Position numbers and translations under genes: made by a program
Shown here: piece after piece, positions 44,286-55,544 of the stretch
Position numbering within the stretch: position 1 is the stretch's first letter
Layout: each line of letters begins with the position of its first letter
Notes under the pieces: generated by a model
Told to the model about the DNA's origin: nothing
What the model saw: only the letters and a program-made list of their open reading frames with translations
The model's database searches: none
Assembly (NCBI GenBank): GCA_033064195.1
Contig: JARBJD010000034.1
Span: 310,001-374,000 of the forward strand
Origin: Blattamonas nauphoetae
Taxonomy: Eukaryota; Preaxostyla; Oxymonadida
DNA length: 64,000 nucleotides
Direction of reading: 5' to 3'

Positions 44286-45974
44286 TAGGCTTGTCTGACC
44301 GGCCGAAAGTGCCGGTCAGTGTCAGTTTTGTTTTTTTCAAAGGGTCAGATCTCACCAGAGCGTGAATCAGCCAATATTCATCAGAAACTAGCCCAATAAC
44401 AGATAGTAATGTCCCTCTGTACGTATTGAAAGAGGCATGGCAGCCTTCATTCACTTATTTCCTTACAATCAAAAAAATGACAGGATTGATCATATCTCTC
44501 TCGAGATTGTTGACTTTTACGAAGACTTACATCCGATTCAGTGACACAAATGGTTTGTTTTCTTCTTCTTTCATCTGATTTAGATTGAAACATCTTTATC
44601 ATCATCATGTCTGATGAGAGCAAGATTCAGAGAATTCCAACACTCACCGAGGGAAAGATGATCACACCGACAATGGCACCATATAAAGTCCAGATAGACT
44701 CGGAAATATGTTAAGAAGAACACAAGAATGACGTCGAGAAGGATCATGAATCTGGATCAGATGATGTTGAGGATAGAGATGTTAAAAGTCGGGAAGAATT
44801 TATCGAAGATAAGGAAGTCCCAGACACTTCAGAAGTAAGCAACTCATCACCACCTCCTCAACAACCTCCGACAGTTTCCACAATCGGTGAGCGTATTCTC
44901 TTGGCTGGTATTGTCATATTCTTCTCTTCTTATTTCTATCCCAATACGGATGACAGCTCCAACTTTCAGCAACAGATGGATCCACAACCAATTCCAATCG
45001 ACCTGCCATCTCCACCTCCGATTGATGAGGATCTGGAACATTCGTTCACACCTCTCACTGAGTGAAGTTTCGTGATTCCACCAATGGGAACTCCACGATA
45101 TATGCTCGAAAATGGCGAAGAAGTGGAGGATACGGAGCTTACTGATGAAGTTGGGTGACCACCGTCGGAATACACAATCACACCTTAACCAATCCTCCAA
45201 AGGAATGAACAAGATGAACAGACTGATCCATCAGCTTCGTTTCATTAATCTACCCTACATCCTCCCGACGTCGTCCCAATGTTCGGTTTACGCGCTTGAT
45301 TCGCTGTGATTGATGAGATGTTCACCCACGACGAACTCTTGAGCCGAACAGACTGGCTAGTGCATCAACACTCATTTGTCTCTCACACGATGACCAAAAA
45401 GGAAGATAGGGAACAGCCGCCAATGGACACTGAAGAGACTCTGTTTCCGACGCTCACTGAAGGAACGGCAGTGATCACGACAATGGCAATGATTCAAATT
45501 GTCTAAGACGTTGAAAGCGAGATTTTGGAGTCAGAAGAAGAGCAGAAAGAATACTAAGAGACGAATGAAGAAATGATCAGAACTTCACATTCATTCTCCA
45601 AACAATTTCACACATTTCGAGTTTTCCACTTCATGAATTAACATTAATTTTACTGAAAATCTGTTTTTCGCACCGATTGCTTCTATAGAGACGAGTCAGT
45701 CCAATGACAATTGGATCGAACCCATTGATCAGATTGAACCTCACTACTCTCAAAGCAAAGATTGTTGTGATTGCTTTGTCTCGTTTTGTGTTTGATAAAT
45801 GTGGAACAATCAGGATTGTGTTAAAATAATGGTGATACGTCTCATTTCTGTCTAAATAGAGACTTTTTCGGAGAAACGGTAACTCTGGATTATGGGTTCC
45901 CTAATTTCTCCGGTCAGTGACCGTCAGTACTTTTCGGTGAAAACTGACCGGTCAGTGCCGGTCAGACAAGCCTA
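44286..45974. mobile_element. 1.69 kb hAT-type non-autonomous element
   Basis: TIRs TAGGCTTGTCTGACCGG are inverted at 45974, with further subterminal copies of GCCGGTCAGTG. The 8-bp duplication TAGTAAAG lies at 44278-44285 and 45975-45982. No transposase lies inside. A small acidic membrane-protein frame and related repeats occupy the middle. Confidence 0.85.
44607..45064 (+). pseudogene. Acidic single-pass membrane protein frame inside the hAT-type element
   Basis: It reads from an ATG (MSDESKIQRIPTLTEGKMIT) to TGA at 45064, with one in-frame TAA near 44710. After an Asp/Glu-rich stretch comes a hydrophobic helix (RILLAGIVIFFSSYFY) and a Pro-rich acidic tail (PIPIDLPSPPPIDEDLEHSF). The N-terminal TLTEG..IT motif is repeated at about 45440-45503 (FPTLTEGTAVITTMAM), suggesting internal duplication. 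The family is not recognised. It may be a captured host gene or the element's own accessory gene, now broken. Confidence 0.4.
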
Positions 45975-47488
45975 TAGTAAAGCCAGTAAACCAGCATCAT
46001 CCTCCAAACAACGAGAATAAATACTCGTCATCAACTCAACGATAGCATCAGCCCATTCCGAAGCATTTGAGCATGCGATGATCCGTAGAGTTTCCAAATA
46101 ATTCAGGAGTTGGATGAGGATGGGAAAAACGTCTGTTAGGCTTGCATCATCGCCCTCCATCACGAGAACACATTGATGAAGCGGAATCATCAAGCATAAC
46201 AGTGCGTCGACTTCATTGAGTACCAAATCGCTAAATCCAAGGTAGTTGTTGTCGTTGAAAATTGTGCGTTGTTTTCTAATCCAAATTAGCAAAGGGGCAA
46301 TTGATATCCATCGATGGTCCATAAAAGAGGGTGGTCGACACGAAAAGAGTTGAACGACATCGTTGTTTTGGCATCGATTTATGATATCCTTCGCGATAGC
46401 ATGTGTTTCTTGAATTTTGGAATTTGTTTCACAGGCCTTTTTATATGCTAGATGCATAAGATGGACCATACATCTTGAATGAAAGGGTAGGAACAGGAGT
46501 TGGTTGGAGAGATGATGGGAATAGTGGAGATGTTCTGAGCGATTACGAAGGTCGCAAACAGTTGTAAAGCCACGATAGCCATCCGTCACAATTGATAAAA
46601 TGATGTTCTTTTGTTGGGTCAGTGAGCTTAGTGTAGAACCAATTGTTAGTGCCAATACTTCGTTAGTATGTCTATTTTGGTCTAAATCATACAGTAGTGG
46701 AGGATTAGTTTCCCTTGAGTTCAACACAATGAAGACGTTGTACGGTTTATGGCCAGTTACACCACTGTCGATTGCGAGTGAGCCAAATCGGAATTGAGGT
46801 GACGCAAATTGAGAGATGAATAGTTGCTTTGATCGATCTGTTAACGATTTTGCGAGGAATTTTCTCGAGTGGTGGACGTAGAGATTGTCCGGTGAAATGA
46901 GTGATCTAGACTGACCCAACTTGATAGCCTCCAAAACAACCTTCCGCATCCGTTCTCCACTCGCAGTGGAGAGAGAAACGCCGTCACAAGCAACTAAATC
47001 TTGAATGGCCTGATCAACCCCGCCTTGTCTCTCGTTCTGAATTGAAAAATGTGTTCTTGTTGAAGTAATCATTCGATCAACCATTTCTGGTATAGTTGGT
47101 TGGTTGTCCAGATTAGTATGATGATGATGACCGGCTTCTTCTTCAGAGCATTGACGGTAGAAAGTGCATAGTTTTCCTTCATTATTCACGTGGAGACATT
47201 GGAACTTCTTTTTCTTATATTTTGAAACAGAGTGATCTGGGTTTGTTTCGTGCGTTTTTGAGAAGAGTTTGCCATTAATAGTCAATATCTCTTGATGTGT
47301 CAATTCGAGATCGGGATGGATTGGATGTCGAAACCTGAAATGAACTAACTTGTGATAAATCAAGAGAATTTTGCAAACATTCCTGACGGTGGAAGATGGG
47401 ATGCTGTTTATCTTTGAACGATATGCTCATTCTGCGGTTTTTGGTGAAATACACAAAAAATGTTGGATTGAGAGGATAGATCGGGCCA

Positions 47489-47640
47489 CCATAGGACACG
47501 ATAGGACAGGACAGGACAATTGTCCTCCCTCGATTTTCTTCGGAAAATGAGACGCAAGTATTGTGAATGTCTCAAAAAGCTTCAAAGTCCTATGGTTTGA
47601 GCCCGATTGAGAATTGTCCTATCGTGTCCTATGGTGGGCG
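47489..47640. repeat. Small inverted-repeat element with TAGGACA motifs
   Basis: CCACCATAGGACACGATAGG at 47492 is mirrored at 47611-47636, about 100 bp apart. AATTGTCC lies at the inner end of each arm. A related block (GTCCTATGATGTCC, then TATAGGACATGCCGACCC) ends at about 47885. The same core forms the palindrome at 30838-30872. Confidence 0.7.
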
Positions 47641-47889
47641 GATCGATCGCTTTTGGACAACATTGGCGATTTTCAGCAAAATAGGGTGAAAAAACACAAT
47701 TGAAATGATTCTAAAACAGAAAATGTGCATAATTATCTCAACTTTCTCCTCATTTTTGGTTTCAGGTTTTCACTGACAGACAATGCAAGCTACAAGTTCA
47801 ATTCTTGTCATCGGCATTTTTATCCAAATTGTCCTCCTCTTTTTGGCTGTCCTATGATGTCCTGCCTATAGGACATGCCGACCCATGGT

Positions 47890-49372
47890 AATGATTGGTC
47901 GATCAGACTCCTTGCTCACCAACTGCTGGTGGCAGCTTTTGAGGAACACGGCCGTTGTCATGGTGGAAGTGAGTAAATGGGTAGAGTCGTGGAAGTTCTC
48001 TTCTTTTCTTATTCTCATTATCACTCTCCACTTGATTTTAGTCCTTTTCAAATCTCAACCTGTTGAAAAGCCCTGGTTATGTGTCGGATGGAGCTTGCGA
48101 CATCCTTTACACAAACCAGTGCTCATCAACCTCTTTCTCTGCCACACAGCAGTTGAAAGAGGACATCGGTATGTCTTTAGCACTGCGGCGTTTCTCAATT
48201 GTAGCCTTTTTGTGGTTTCCACTTCATTAGTCATTCTGACTTCTCTGTTTCTCCAGTTTTTCATCCCCGTTGGGGCTTTTCTGGAATTATGGGCTAGATC
48301 CCACTTTTTGCTCATCAACCGCCCCCACTTGGGCAGAACCGGCTCGATGATTAACCTCTCGAGTTGGGATTTTAACTTTCAACAGATAAAACTTATTATT
48401 TGTATTTGTTGATCGGCCAACCCATGGACCGTCATTCACGGACCCAGGGACTCACTCACTCAACCTGGCCAGAAAATTTTGAAAACTTACTTTTTGACAC
48501 TTTTGTCCCCCAGAAGACAATAAGTGCTCTCGTACATAAAATCTCCTTCACTGTGTTGCTATTTGTCACATTTAAGTGGATTTCATCGATTTTGAAAACA
48601 TTAGAATCAAGTGCGGGATGACGTAATCGAGACTCTTTTGTGATATCGAGTGGTCCTCTGTGACAGTCACCCCAATAAACTTCGCTTCAATCATGTGTAT
48701 ATTCGTCTTCTTTCTTATTTTCTTCATGTCTCGCATATTCAGCCTGAATGAGTTTGTGACTGTCAGATCACACAATTGGACAAGGATGAGATCTGAGTCC
48801 ATGGAAATTGTCAAACATGCAAGTAGAAGGTCTTTAATCCATTTTCTTCTATTTTGATGATTGTAGATCCATTTTGTTCACATTCTGTGAATGACCACCA
48901 AAATCATTCCAGATTTGTCACCATTCACCATGATATGTGACAACAAACCTGAGAGTGGAAGTAAAATTACGAAAGAAAGACGAAGGAAGAAGCTACAAAA
49001 TGGATGATGCGTTCAGAAGAGTTATTGTGGAGGTTGAAGGAGGGCCGGCGTGCTCAGGCTAACAGGAGAAATGAAAGAAAAAAGAGACTTCAACAGATAC
49101 AAACTCTCCTGACTCTTCATCTCATACTATTGGAGGGTTGTGATGAATGGATGATGGCTTGGAAGCCTGACAGAAAAAAAAAGTGTCTCCATTTCACCGC
49201 GTGAAGAGTAGTAACCACCTCACTTCTCATTGATTTCAGGGTCTACTGCTGTTTTATTCCAAATTCTGTTAAATTAACAATCAATCTTCAATATTACGCC
49301 ATTGGGGACGGAGGTAAGTTTTCAAAATTTTCTGGCCACCTGTTGATGAGCACTGGTTTGTGTAAATTATCA
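47890..49372. repeat. Dispersed repeat, copy 2 (inverted), interrupted
   Basis: 47890-48466 is the reverse complement of 22492-23095 with about 85-90 per cent identity by eye. The rest (CTGTTGATGAGCACTGGTTT, 49341-49368) lies beyond an 871-bp insertion. The plus frame 47885-48412 (175 codons) is open but is also broken in the other copy, so I do not call it a gene. Confidence 0.65.
48467..49337. mobile_element. 871-bp MITE in the dispersed repeat
   Basis: TIRs GGCCAGAAAATTTTGAAAAC are inverted, with the duplication ACCT at 48463-48466 and 49338-49341. The empty site is seen at 25822-25840. Its interior around 48660-48960 is similar in order to the arm of the foldback element at 16130-16440 (CATGTGTAT, GAATGAGTTTGTG, CACAATTGG, GTGACAACAAAC), so the two may be diverged relatives. 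Confidence 0.8.
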
Positions 49373-51083
49373 TCGATCCCGGTGACAGACTCATTCGCAT
49401 CACACACTCCCGTTGCGCCTGGAAGAGACTATTGTGCCATCTTGTGTCGATTCTTCCGAGTAGATTGAGTCTGCTCGTGCTTTGTCCTTCTAAGACGAGC
49501 CTTCTTCATTTTTTGGTACTAACTCAGGCGGGAGTGGAGGATAGGAATTTCATGTCCAGCAAACGGTTCATTATATCGTGTGACCTCCTGCAGAGGACTA
49601 AGTTTCTTCCTTACATGGTGATAGTCCAGAACGATGTGTCATATTCCGAATCTGAGCGTTCGCTGCAATAATCCCTCCCCTCTGTCGCAAGATAGGATGA
49701 TTTGGCGCTCAACTTCATCACGGGCGACTGCGCCTCTACTTAAGCTGATAATTGGACCGATTCTGGTCGATTGACCGTGTAGACTTTCCATTGAAGTGAG
49801 AGTGGCGAGAATCATCGTCTTGTTGAAAATCAACATCAGAGCTCAACTGTAGAGTGACATTTTTGAGTGCGGGTTCACTCAATTACTGGTATTGGTTGGT
49901 GTAAGTATTCATTTTACCCCACTGCTGGTTGGGATGAATAACACGCAACTAACGTCACTATCGATGGTTCCAGGCTATATTGAGGTTCTTTCTTGTTTAT
50001 ACATGCATCAATGGCACCCTCTTCATCTTCAATGACTCGTATTGTTCCTGGTGGCATCATCTGGTTCACGTAATGTAAGATCCTTTCCATTCTGAAAAAT
50101 CAGGTTGTGTATTTGTACCGTGATTTAATTAATCGATTCATTCCACTTGTTCCACGTTCTAAGCACTGTCTTGAGTGCTGATCACCAAGATTGGATCCAG
50201 TTGGAAGAATTCGAGAGTGGTGCGTGGGGCAAGTTTCCCTTTCATCTCTCTCCGTTTCTTTGTCAATGTTTGAAAAGGCTTGGAACCATTCAACACATTT
50301 TACTTCGCCGCCACACTTCTGAGCTGCATGACATTGTGATGAATCTAACAGCGGCTGTCGATGAAGCGCCACGGTCAATGTATGAACTACCACCATGATA
50401 TTGATGTCTTTTAAGCAATGACTGAATTCCTGGCTCTGAAGGTCAATCGTAGATAGATTTTTTTTTGTTTCGAGAATGATCTTGGACACCTCCGGATTGG
50501 GAGGTGTCCATTGATCAGTTTTGCGAATCACAAAAAGGGTGCGAGCAGAGAGAGAAATGACGAGAAACAATGGCAAAAACGGCACTAGACGAATTTTTGA
50601 AAAATAGTGAGTTGAAGTCAGTGTATCTGAGTCCTGATCGAGAGCGTGAAAATGTCTACTATCAAAGGTATAAAACAAAGAGAGAAGGGAAAATCAAAAA
50701 GAGAGTCATACCATTGAATCACAACCAGTCTGACAACGAGCATCGACTGCTGGGCCATCGCTGAGACAGGTCTCGCTTGTGATCGACCACAATTCAATAA
50801 TCATTGTTCTAAAAAGAGGAGAATAGGTAAAATCAAAAAACAAAGAATCTTACCATCGGGTGACAATCAGGCTGATCACGACGAGATATTCCTAGTCAAT
50901 CAGTTCGTTGAATCTGTTAACCCTGTTACAAATTGCTGGTGGATGATATGACCACCAATCACGTCCAGGGATTTGAGTGATGACAACGATTCCGTCTCTC
51001 CACTCGCTCCTTCGTCTTTCTCGCTTTCCCTTCAGGTTGATGCGATTCTGTGTGCGAGTGTTGGAATCGGCCCTGACGATGAT
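49373..51083. other. Mostly unassigned sequence
   Basis: The minus frame 49836-49639 and region 49905-49960 belong to an old dispersed repeat shared with 27060-27113. The minus frame 50678-50100 (192 codons) has mixed composition and no family signal. The plus frame 50570-50764 encodes a basic 64-residue stretch. GGACACCTCC and GGAGGTGTCC at 50486-50510 form a short palindrome like the GGTGTCC motifs of the Mutator-like element. Confidence 0.3.
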
Positions 51084-51362
51084 TCAGCCGCTTCTTCCTC
51101 TTATCACCAGTAGTGTCCGAAGTCTCCTCACCCTCTCCTCCCCGATGAGTCGAGATGCCAGCCAAGTGCGAGGGCTCTTCTTCGCGTGGGAAGGGCAGGA
51201 AGTGGGTGTTTGAGTGTAGGTGACGTTTGCAAAAGAATTAGCTGGTATGCTCATGAAGATCTTGGGCACACTGAGGAGGGATAATGTGTCTCTGAGTGTG
51301 GCTAAGGCCTGACATTTCAACGACACTTTTGAAGATCTTAATTGTGTGATGTTTTCATGCAA
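51084..51362 (-). pseudogene. Helical-repeat exon fragment
   Basis: The minus frame includes LRSSKVSLKCQALATLRDTL and then LLSVPKIFMSIPANSFAN, followed by a GTCACC donor-like site. It has the look of one HEAT-type repeat exon. No continuing exon was found in either direction. Confidence 0.35.
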
Positions 51363-51680
51363 CGCTGTGCAGACAGGTATGAGGCAGTGGTTTTGTGTCG
51401 TTTTTTATGCACATTCAGAATTTTCGCATTCCCTGCGTCGAATTGTGGCTTTCAGAAGCGGTCATCTATCTGGATACAAAGTGTGGGTGTGATCAGATTG
51501 CATTGTCCAATATTGTTTATCACACCGCAATTAAGGCTCTCCACACTCTTTGAATCACGTTTTTTCATTTCCTCGTTTCCTGACTCCTCCAGCTCGGTTT
51601 CAATTGATGTAACATGCTTCTCCATTTTTGTTACTCTCGTTCGTTATATCGAAGGAGGAAACACCTTAGATGATTAGACC

Positions 51681-51944
51681 ATGCACAAGGCAGAAATCAC
51701 ATTGGAGAACTTATCACCAATCATGAACACCACCGATTCCACCACAGTCTTCTCGAGACTCGTTCATCAACGAAATGACAGTCCAGACGGTTTCTTTGCG
51801 GCGTTTCTGACACTCCTGACAAGTGGGCACAAGTCGATTGTGCATCTCTCCCTCCAACTACTCCATTATATCACTTCTGCCATCTTCTCCAGAATGCTGG
51901 ATGAACCCGACAACGAAACCAGATTGATTCAGACTCATCCATAA
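51681..51944 (+). pseudogene. Helical-repeat gene fragment on the plus strand
   Basis: About 87 codons (FSRLVHQRNDSPDGFFAAFL, then IVHLSLQLLHYITSAIFSRM) resemble the second helical block of the family seen at 2672-3775. It ends at TAA after ETRLIQTHP. No downstream exon was recognised before the element at 52200. Confidence 0.4.
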
Positions 51945-52455
51945 GGCTCAGTTCTCCAGATAGTTTTTGAACAGGTGTTGCCTTCTGCTGCGCCAGCGTG
52001 ACATCTGGATATATGGGGAACGACCAGGATGGAAACGAATAGAACAGTCGACACTCTGCCCTAATTTGCACTGCAGCTGCGTGTGGACGCTTCCGCTCAT
52101 CTCGTGGTGACAGACGTGCGACCCAATTGGACCCCCACCCTCCTCTTTTTACAACCTTGATATTGAATTGTGGTCCATCACAACAAAGACACAGATCAGG
52201 GCATGAATCCCCATCCGCGGAACAGTGTCACCATCCGCGGAACTTAGTAACCATCCGCGGAACAGTGACACCATCCGCGGAACAGGATCCTCATCAGCGG
52301 AACAAAAATCACTATCTGCGGAACAGATACTAATTTTATTTCACTCATGGATTTCCCATATCACAGACTGTTTTTTGGAAGATAATGAGAAGAAACAAAA
52401 CAACTTTTTGTGCCAACCTAGATCGACCCTTAATCCAGAAAACACAGTTAGTTCA

Positions 52456-52731
52456 ATGTCAGGCATTTGGAGATGGATAAAAACTAAGTTTGTCACGTAC
52501 TTCTCATCTCTGATTTTGTCTATTTCACCACTTTTCTACGATAGTGTTATCCGCAATACGTCGGAAACTTCCGACAGTGAATCGTCAACACTCACCGAGA
52601 CGGATACTGGTCTATACTGCATTTTTAGTCGATTATTTCAGAGAATACATCTATATCAACGATTTCAGGAATTGTATCAGAAGTTCAAAATCCAACAATT
52701 TCGATTGAAGACACACAAATCGGTATTCTGA
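52456..52731 (+). CDS. Small ORF before the transposase, role unknown
   Basis: 91 codons from MSGIWRWIKTKFVTYF, with a hydrophobic helix (FSSLILSISPLFYD), a Ser/Thr/Glu patch and a basic amphipathic helix (LFQRIHLYQRFQELYQKF). It lies directly upstream of, and in a different frame from, the transposase. It may be a separate membrane-associated peptide or a first exon spliced to the transposase, since CAG acceptors occur near 52640-52680. Confidence 0.35.
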   Translation: MSGIWRWIKTKFVTYFSSLILSISPLFYDSVIRNTSETSDSESSTLTETDTGLYCIFSRLFQRIHLYQRFQELYQKFKIQQFRLKTHKSVF

Positions 52732-52760
52732 TCAATATCCTCATTCCTCGTTCTGTTTTA

Positions 52761-53651
52761 GTGAATGAAATTGTGTCAAAACAAGGTTCTCTAAATGAAG
52801 ATGACATACATTCGTTGTGCACAACTGAAGCAAGAGCGGAGTTATTTCTCGAATCAGTCGGCCTTTCGCACCAAACGATGAACTGTCCGGAATGCAGCAC
52901 AGAAATGGACTTGATTTCGGCACACCCATCAGATCCACCAAATATGTTCATCTGTTCCAAGCATCGACCCAGAATCAAACTCTCAAAACATTCTAATACA
53001 TTTTTCAGTCAATCTCGCTTATCAAACGTAAAAAAGATCAAACTTCTTCACGCGTGTTGGTGCAAAAAAAATCACATAACTGCAGAAAGGGATGTCGGTC
53101 TTTCACACAATGCAATCGGAAGATGGTATCGACGCATTCGACTTGTCTGTCTCCAGAAGGAAATTTCGAAAAAAGAAAAACTTGGTGGTGTGGGCAAGGT
53201 GGTTGAGATTGATGAATGCTGGTTTTCAAAGGGCAAAGGACACGGTGGGAAGCCACGATTCAACTATACAATTCTTGGAGGCGTCGAAAAAGAAGAAGGA
53301 AAACCATCCTCTCGTTTTTTCATTCGAAGGATTGAAGGAAGAGACAGAGAAACGCTGGAGAGGGTGATCCTCGAGGAAGTTGAAATCGGAACGCTCATCG
53401 TCACGGACTCCCTCTCGTCATACGATCATCTGGATGAGATAGGATTTCTTCATGAAAAAGTCAACCACAGCGAAAAAGAGTATGTTAATGCGAATGGATT
53501 CACAACGAATCACGTGGAAACTTTCTGGAGACATCTCAGACTCTCACTCCCTCACTTTGGAGTACCAAAGAGTCATCATGATTCCTATTTTCACACTCAT
53601 CTCCAGACATTATGTGTAGATCTCATTGATCTCAACATTTCAAGACCTTAA
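52761..53651 (+). CDS. IS1595/ISXO2-like DDE transposase
   Basis: A transposase that cuts and joins the element's ends. The frame is open upstream of the first Met to at least 52650, so an upstream exon or start is possible. It has an N-terminal zinc-ribbon-like CPEC...C pair (MNCPECSTEMDLIS, then MFICSKHRPR), a helix-turn-helix (GLSHNAIGRWYRRIR), then VEIDECWFSKGKGHGGKPRF (first Asp in the IDE motif), GTLIVTDSLSSYDHL (second Asp), and GFTTNHVETFWRHLRLSLPH, the N-H-V-E-x-F-W block with the third acidic residue. These are the landmarks of the ISXO2-like domain (IS1595, Merlin). 296 residues, no breaks, TAA stop. Confidence 0.85.
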   Translation: MNEIVSKQGSLNEDDIHSLCTTEARAELFLESVGLSHQTMNCPECSTEMDLISAHPSDPPNMFICSKHRPRIKLSKHSNTFFSQSRLSNVKKIKLLHACWCKKNHITAERDVGLSHNAIGRWYRRIRLVCLQKEISKKEKLGGVGKVVEIDECWFSKGKGHGGKPRFNYTILGGVEKEEGKPSSRFFIRRIEGRDRETLERVILEEVEIGTLIVTDSLSSYDHLDEIGFLHEKVNHSEKEYVNANGFTTNHVETFWRHLRLSLPHFGVPKSHHDSYFHTHLQTLCVDLIDLNISRP

Positions 53652-53796
53652 TCGTGGTCTAGCGACTATTCCAAAACATACTTCACAAAAATAAACATGT
53701 GAAATGATATAAGCATGGAAGAACAGTCGATTAAAATATAATTGAAGCCTTCGTCTGGTCAATATCGTCAATTTTGATCCCGGCCCATCAAAAAGT

Positions 53797-54745
53797 TTGA
53801 GATCAATCGATCTCAAAACATTAGGGATTGATCTCAAGACCATAAACCCTGCTCATCTCAATCGAAAGAATGTCGTGGATGAAATCCAGTTCTTCAAGGA
53901 TTGTGGATCTGTGTCAGACGAACAACTTTCACTTCTCGAAGAACTCCAAAAAACAAATGTTGAATCGGAAAAAGAAGCTGACAAAATGAGGAAGGATGTT
54001 TCTACTCAGCGTCACCTCGAAAAAATTGCTCAAACCACAACGGAGTTGGCAGAGACCACGACACATTTTCAACAACTCTCACAAGCAAGAGAGAAAGAAG
54101 TCCACAAAGTGATCGAGAAACAGAAGAGAGTTGAATCCTCGAAATCGACAGTGAAAACACGCTCTCAAACGAAGAAAGGGAAGGTCCTAAAAAAAATCAC
54201 AGGGTCGAAAGAAAATATAGAAAAAGAAAAAGGAAGTCAGAAAATCATCAATCCCCGGTGCACCAATTGCGAAAGTCAATCAACAAGTTACATCAAGCGG
54301 GGTTGTGGATTACCACCAGCGTCTCATCGACCTGTGGGGGGACAGATATGTGATTGTGAACGGTGAGAGAGTTCATGACAGACCAAATGATTGTCTCTAC
54401 AATGCAGTCTGGATGTTTCTCACACCTGATGAAAAACGAGCCCATCCAGATCTTCGAAGAGATGTCATCAATTGGATGCACCAAGAAGCCAATCAACAAC
54501 ACCTAACCGACAATCTTCGATGGGATGATATGAACAAACCAGCAGAGCAACGAATCAGAGAGCTGGAAGAGTTTGCTCAATCGGAGGATAGCGAAGTGGA
54601 AGCCATTGCTTGTCTTCTTGAGAAAACTCTTTATGTTCGCTGTCCTTTCGGGAGTGTGACTGCCTTCAATCCTGGGAAGCCTGTCATCAATATTGGATAC
54701 ATTCCAGGGCATTTCGTGGCAATGTTCAATCGGAGACAGCTGTAA
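53797..54745 (+). CDS. Coiled-coil plus OTU-like cysteine protease
   Basis: Two frames (53797-54366 and 54305-54745) join across a 40-bp intron at 54258-54297 (GTGCACC donor, CATCAAG acceptor, phase 2). The product would be about 300 residues. Its N-terminal half is a charged coiled coil (LEELQKTNVESEKEADKMRK) with a Lys-rich end. The C-terminal half has the OTU layout: RPNDCLYNAVWMFL (catalytic Cys in CLYNAV), LRRDVINWM, EDSEVEAIACLLEKTLYV, and YIPGHFVAMF (catalytic His). OTU proteases remove ubiquitin or ubiquitin-like proteins. The Asp usually three residues before Cys is not in place, so activity is uncertain. The frame starts with TTG and a TGAGATC palindrome overlaps it, so the true start may be an exon beginning near 53840. 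Confidence 0.65.
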
Positions 54746-55440
54746 TCTCTCTTCTTCTATTCTCCTCATCTCACTTCACATTTATTGACTTTTTAAAAAA
54801 AATGGTGAATAAAATGCCAGAGAAGTGTCGTACGCTTTCTTAAATGATAAAAACTCCCACATTCTTGTTTTTCATGTTTTTTTTTGAAATATTTGATTTG
54901 TTTTCTGTGTCTGATTCTTTAGACAACGTCTTGCTGTTAGGCCCACATTCTGGGCATCCTCATTCTGTTTCCATGGCGACTGACATTCACTTCGACACTT
55001 GGGGAGGACCATATTAGCGTGAGCCCATGAAATCCTACCCGACCCAAGTTCCATGAATGATGTCTGCGGACAGCGAGAGGGGAACCAATATCCAAGCAAG
55101 AGCGACTTACATCGAGATGACACAGAACCTATGTGAGGTCAGTTCAATTCAATTATGAAGAGGCGTCGCCGACGGTTATATTGAGAATTTTGGATTTTTT
55201 TCGATAAAAGGGTCGGATCAAACATCATTTCTGAAAAAGAGTTTCTCTGATGTTCTTTGCACTTTTATGCAATCATTTCAAATTAATATGGAGTATTTTT
55301 CATGAAAATAATCAATTGAACCGAATTCTCGAAAAAGATTTGTAGAAACATTTTTATGGGTTGAAAACTTGAGATTTGTGCGAAAGCATCGTGATTTGAG
55401 CCTACCACGTTCCGGATACGCAGAGATTTACAAAAGGTAT
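54746..55440. other. 3' region of the ISXO2-like element
   Basis: No supported gene. It is AT-rich near 54780-54900 and leads into the right-hand repeat array. Confidence 0.4.
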
Positions 55441-55544
55441 TGTGTTCCGCAGATAGTTCTTATTGTTCCGCGGATGGTGATCACGTTCCGCAGATGGGGT
55501 TGTTCCGCAGATGTGGTGGCGTTCCGCGGATGAGGATTCATGCC

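Larger units (their letters stand above)
43288..47480 (-). pseudogene. hAT transposase, cut by a hAT-type insertion
   Basis: The N-terminal part (about 47480-45983) has a BED-like zinc-binding stretch (CLHVNNEGKLCTFYRQC then HHHH), a region AIDSGVTGHKPYNVFIVLNS, SIVTDGYRGFTTVCDL (catalytic Asp region) and SRCMVHLMHLAYKKAC, which matches the CxxH block of hAT cores. The C-terminal part (44277-43288) carries the hAT dimerisation signature: FWRENSRINEFNSVL, then FVSALHATPASEASCEREIA, then RTKPELLVALHRIG. Between them lies element 44286-45974. The 8-bp duplication TAGTAAAG flanks that insertion, and the two halves are in the same orientation. A short intron may sit near 47350. TIRs of this hAT were not found: a small inverted repeat at 47489-47640 lies where the 5' end should be. 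Confidence 0.75.
52200..55544 (+). mobile_element. 3.3 kb element with IS1595/ISXO2-like transposase and OTU-like protease
   Basis: Ends GGCATGAATCC are inverted at 52200 and 55544. Both subterminal regions are arrays of a roughly 20-bp repeat built on CATCCGCGGAAC: six copies at 52211-52332 and five inverted copies at about 55445-55535. No exact target duplication was found; ACAGATCAG and ACAAATGAT flank it and are only partly alike. Three plus-strand frames fill the middle. The transposase type would place it near Merlin (the eukaryotic relatives of IS1016/IS1595), but the protease cargo is unusual for that group. Confidence 0.75.

Noticed and set aside
47885-48412. 175-codon plus frame as a membrane protein gene
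   Set aside because: It lies in a dispersed repeat and is not open in the sister copy at 22492-23095.
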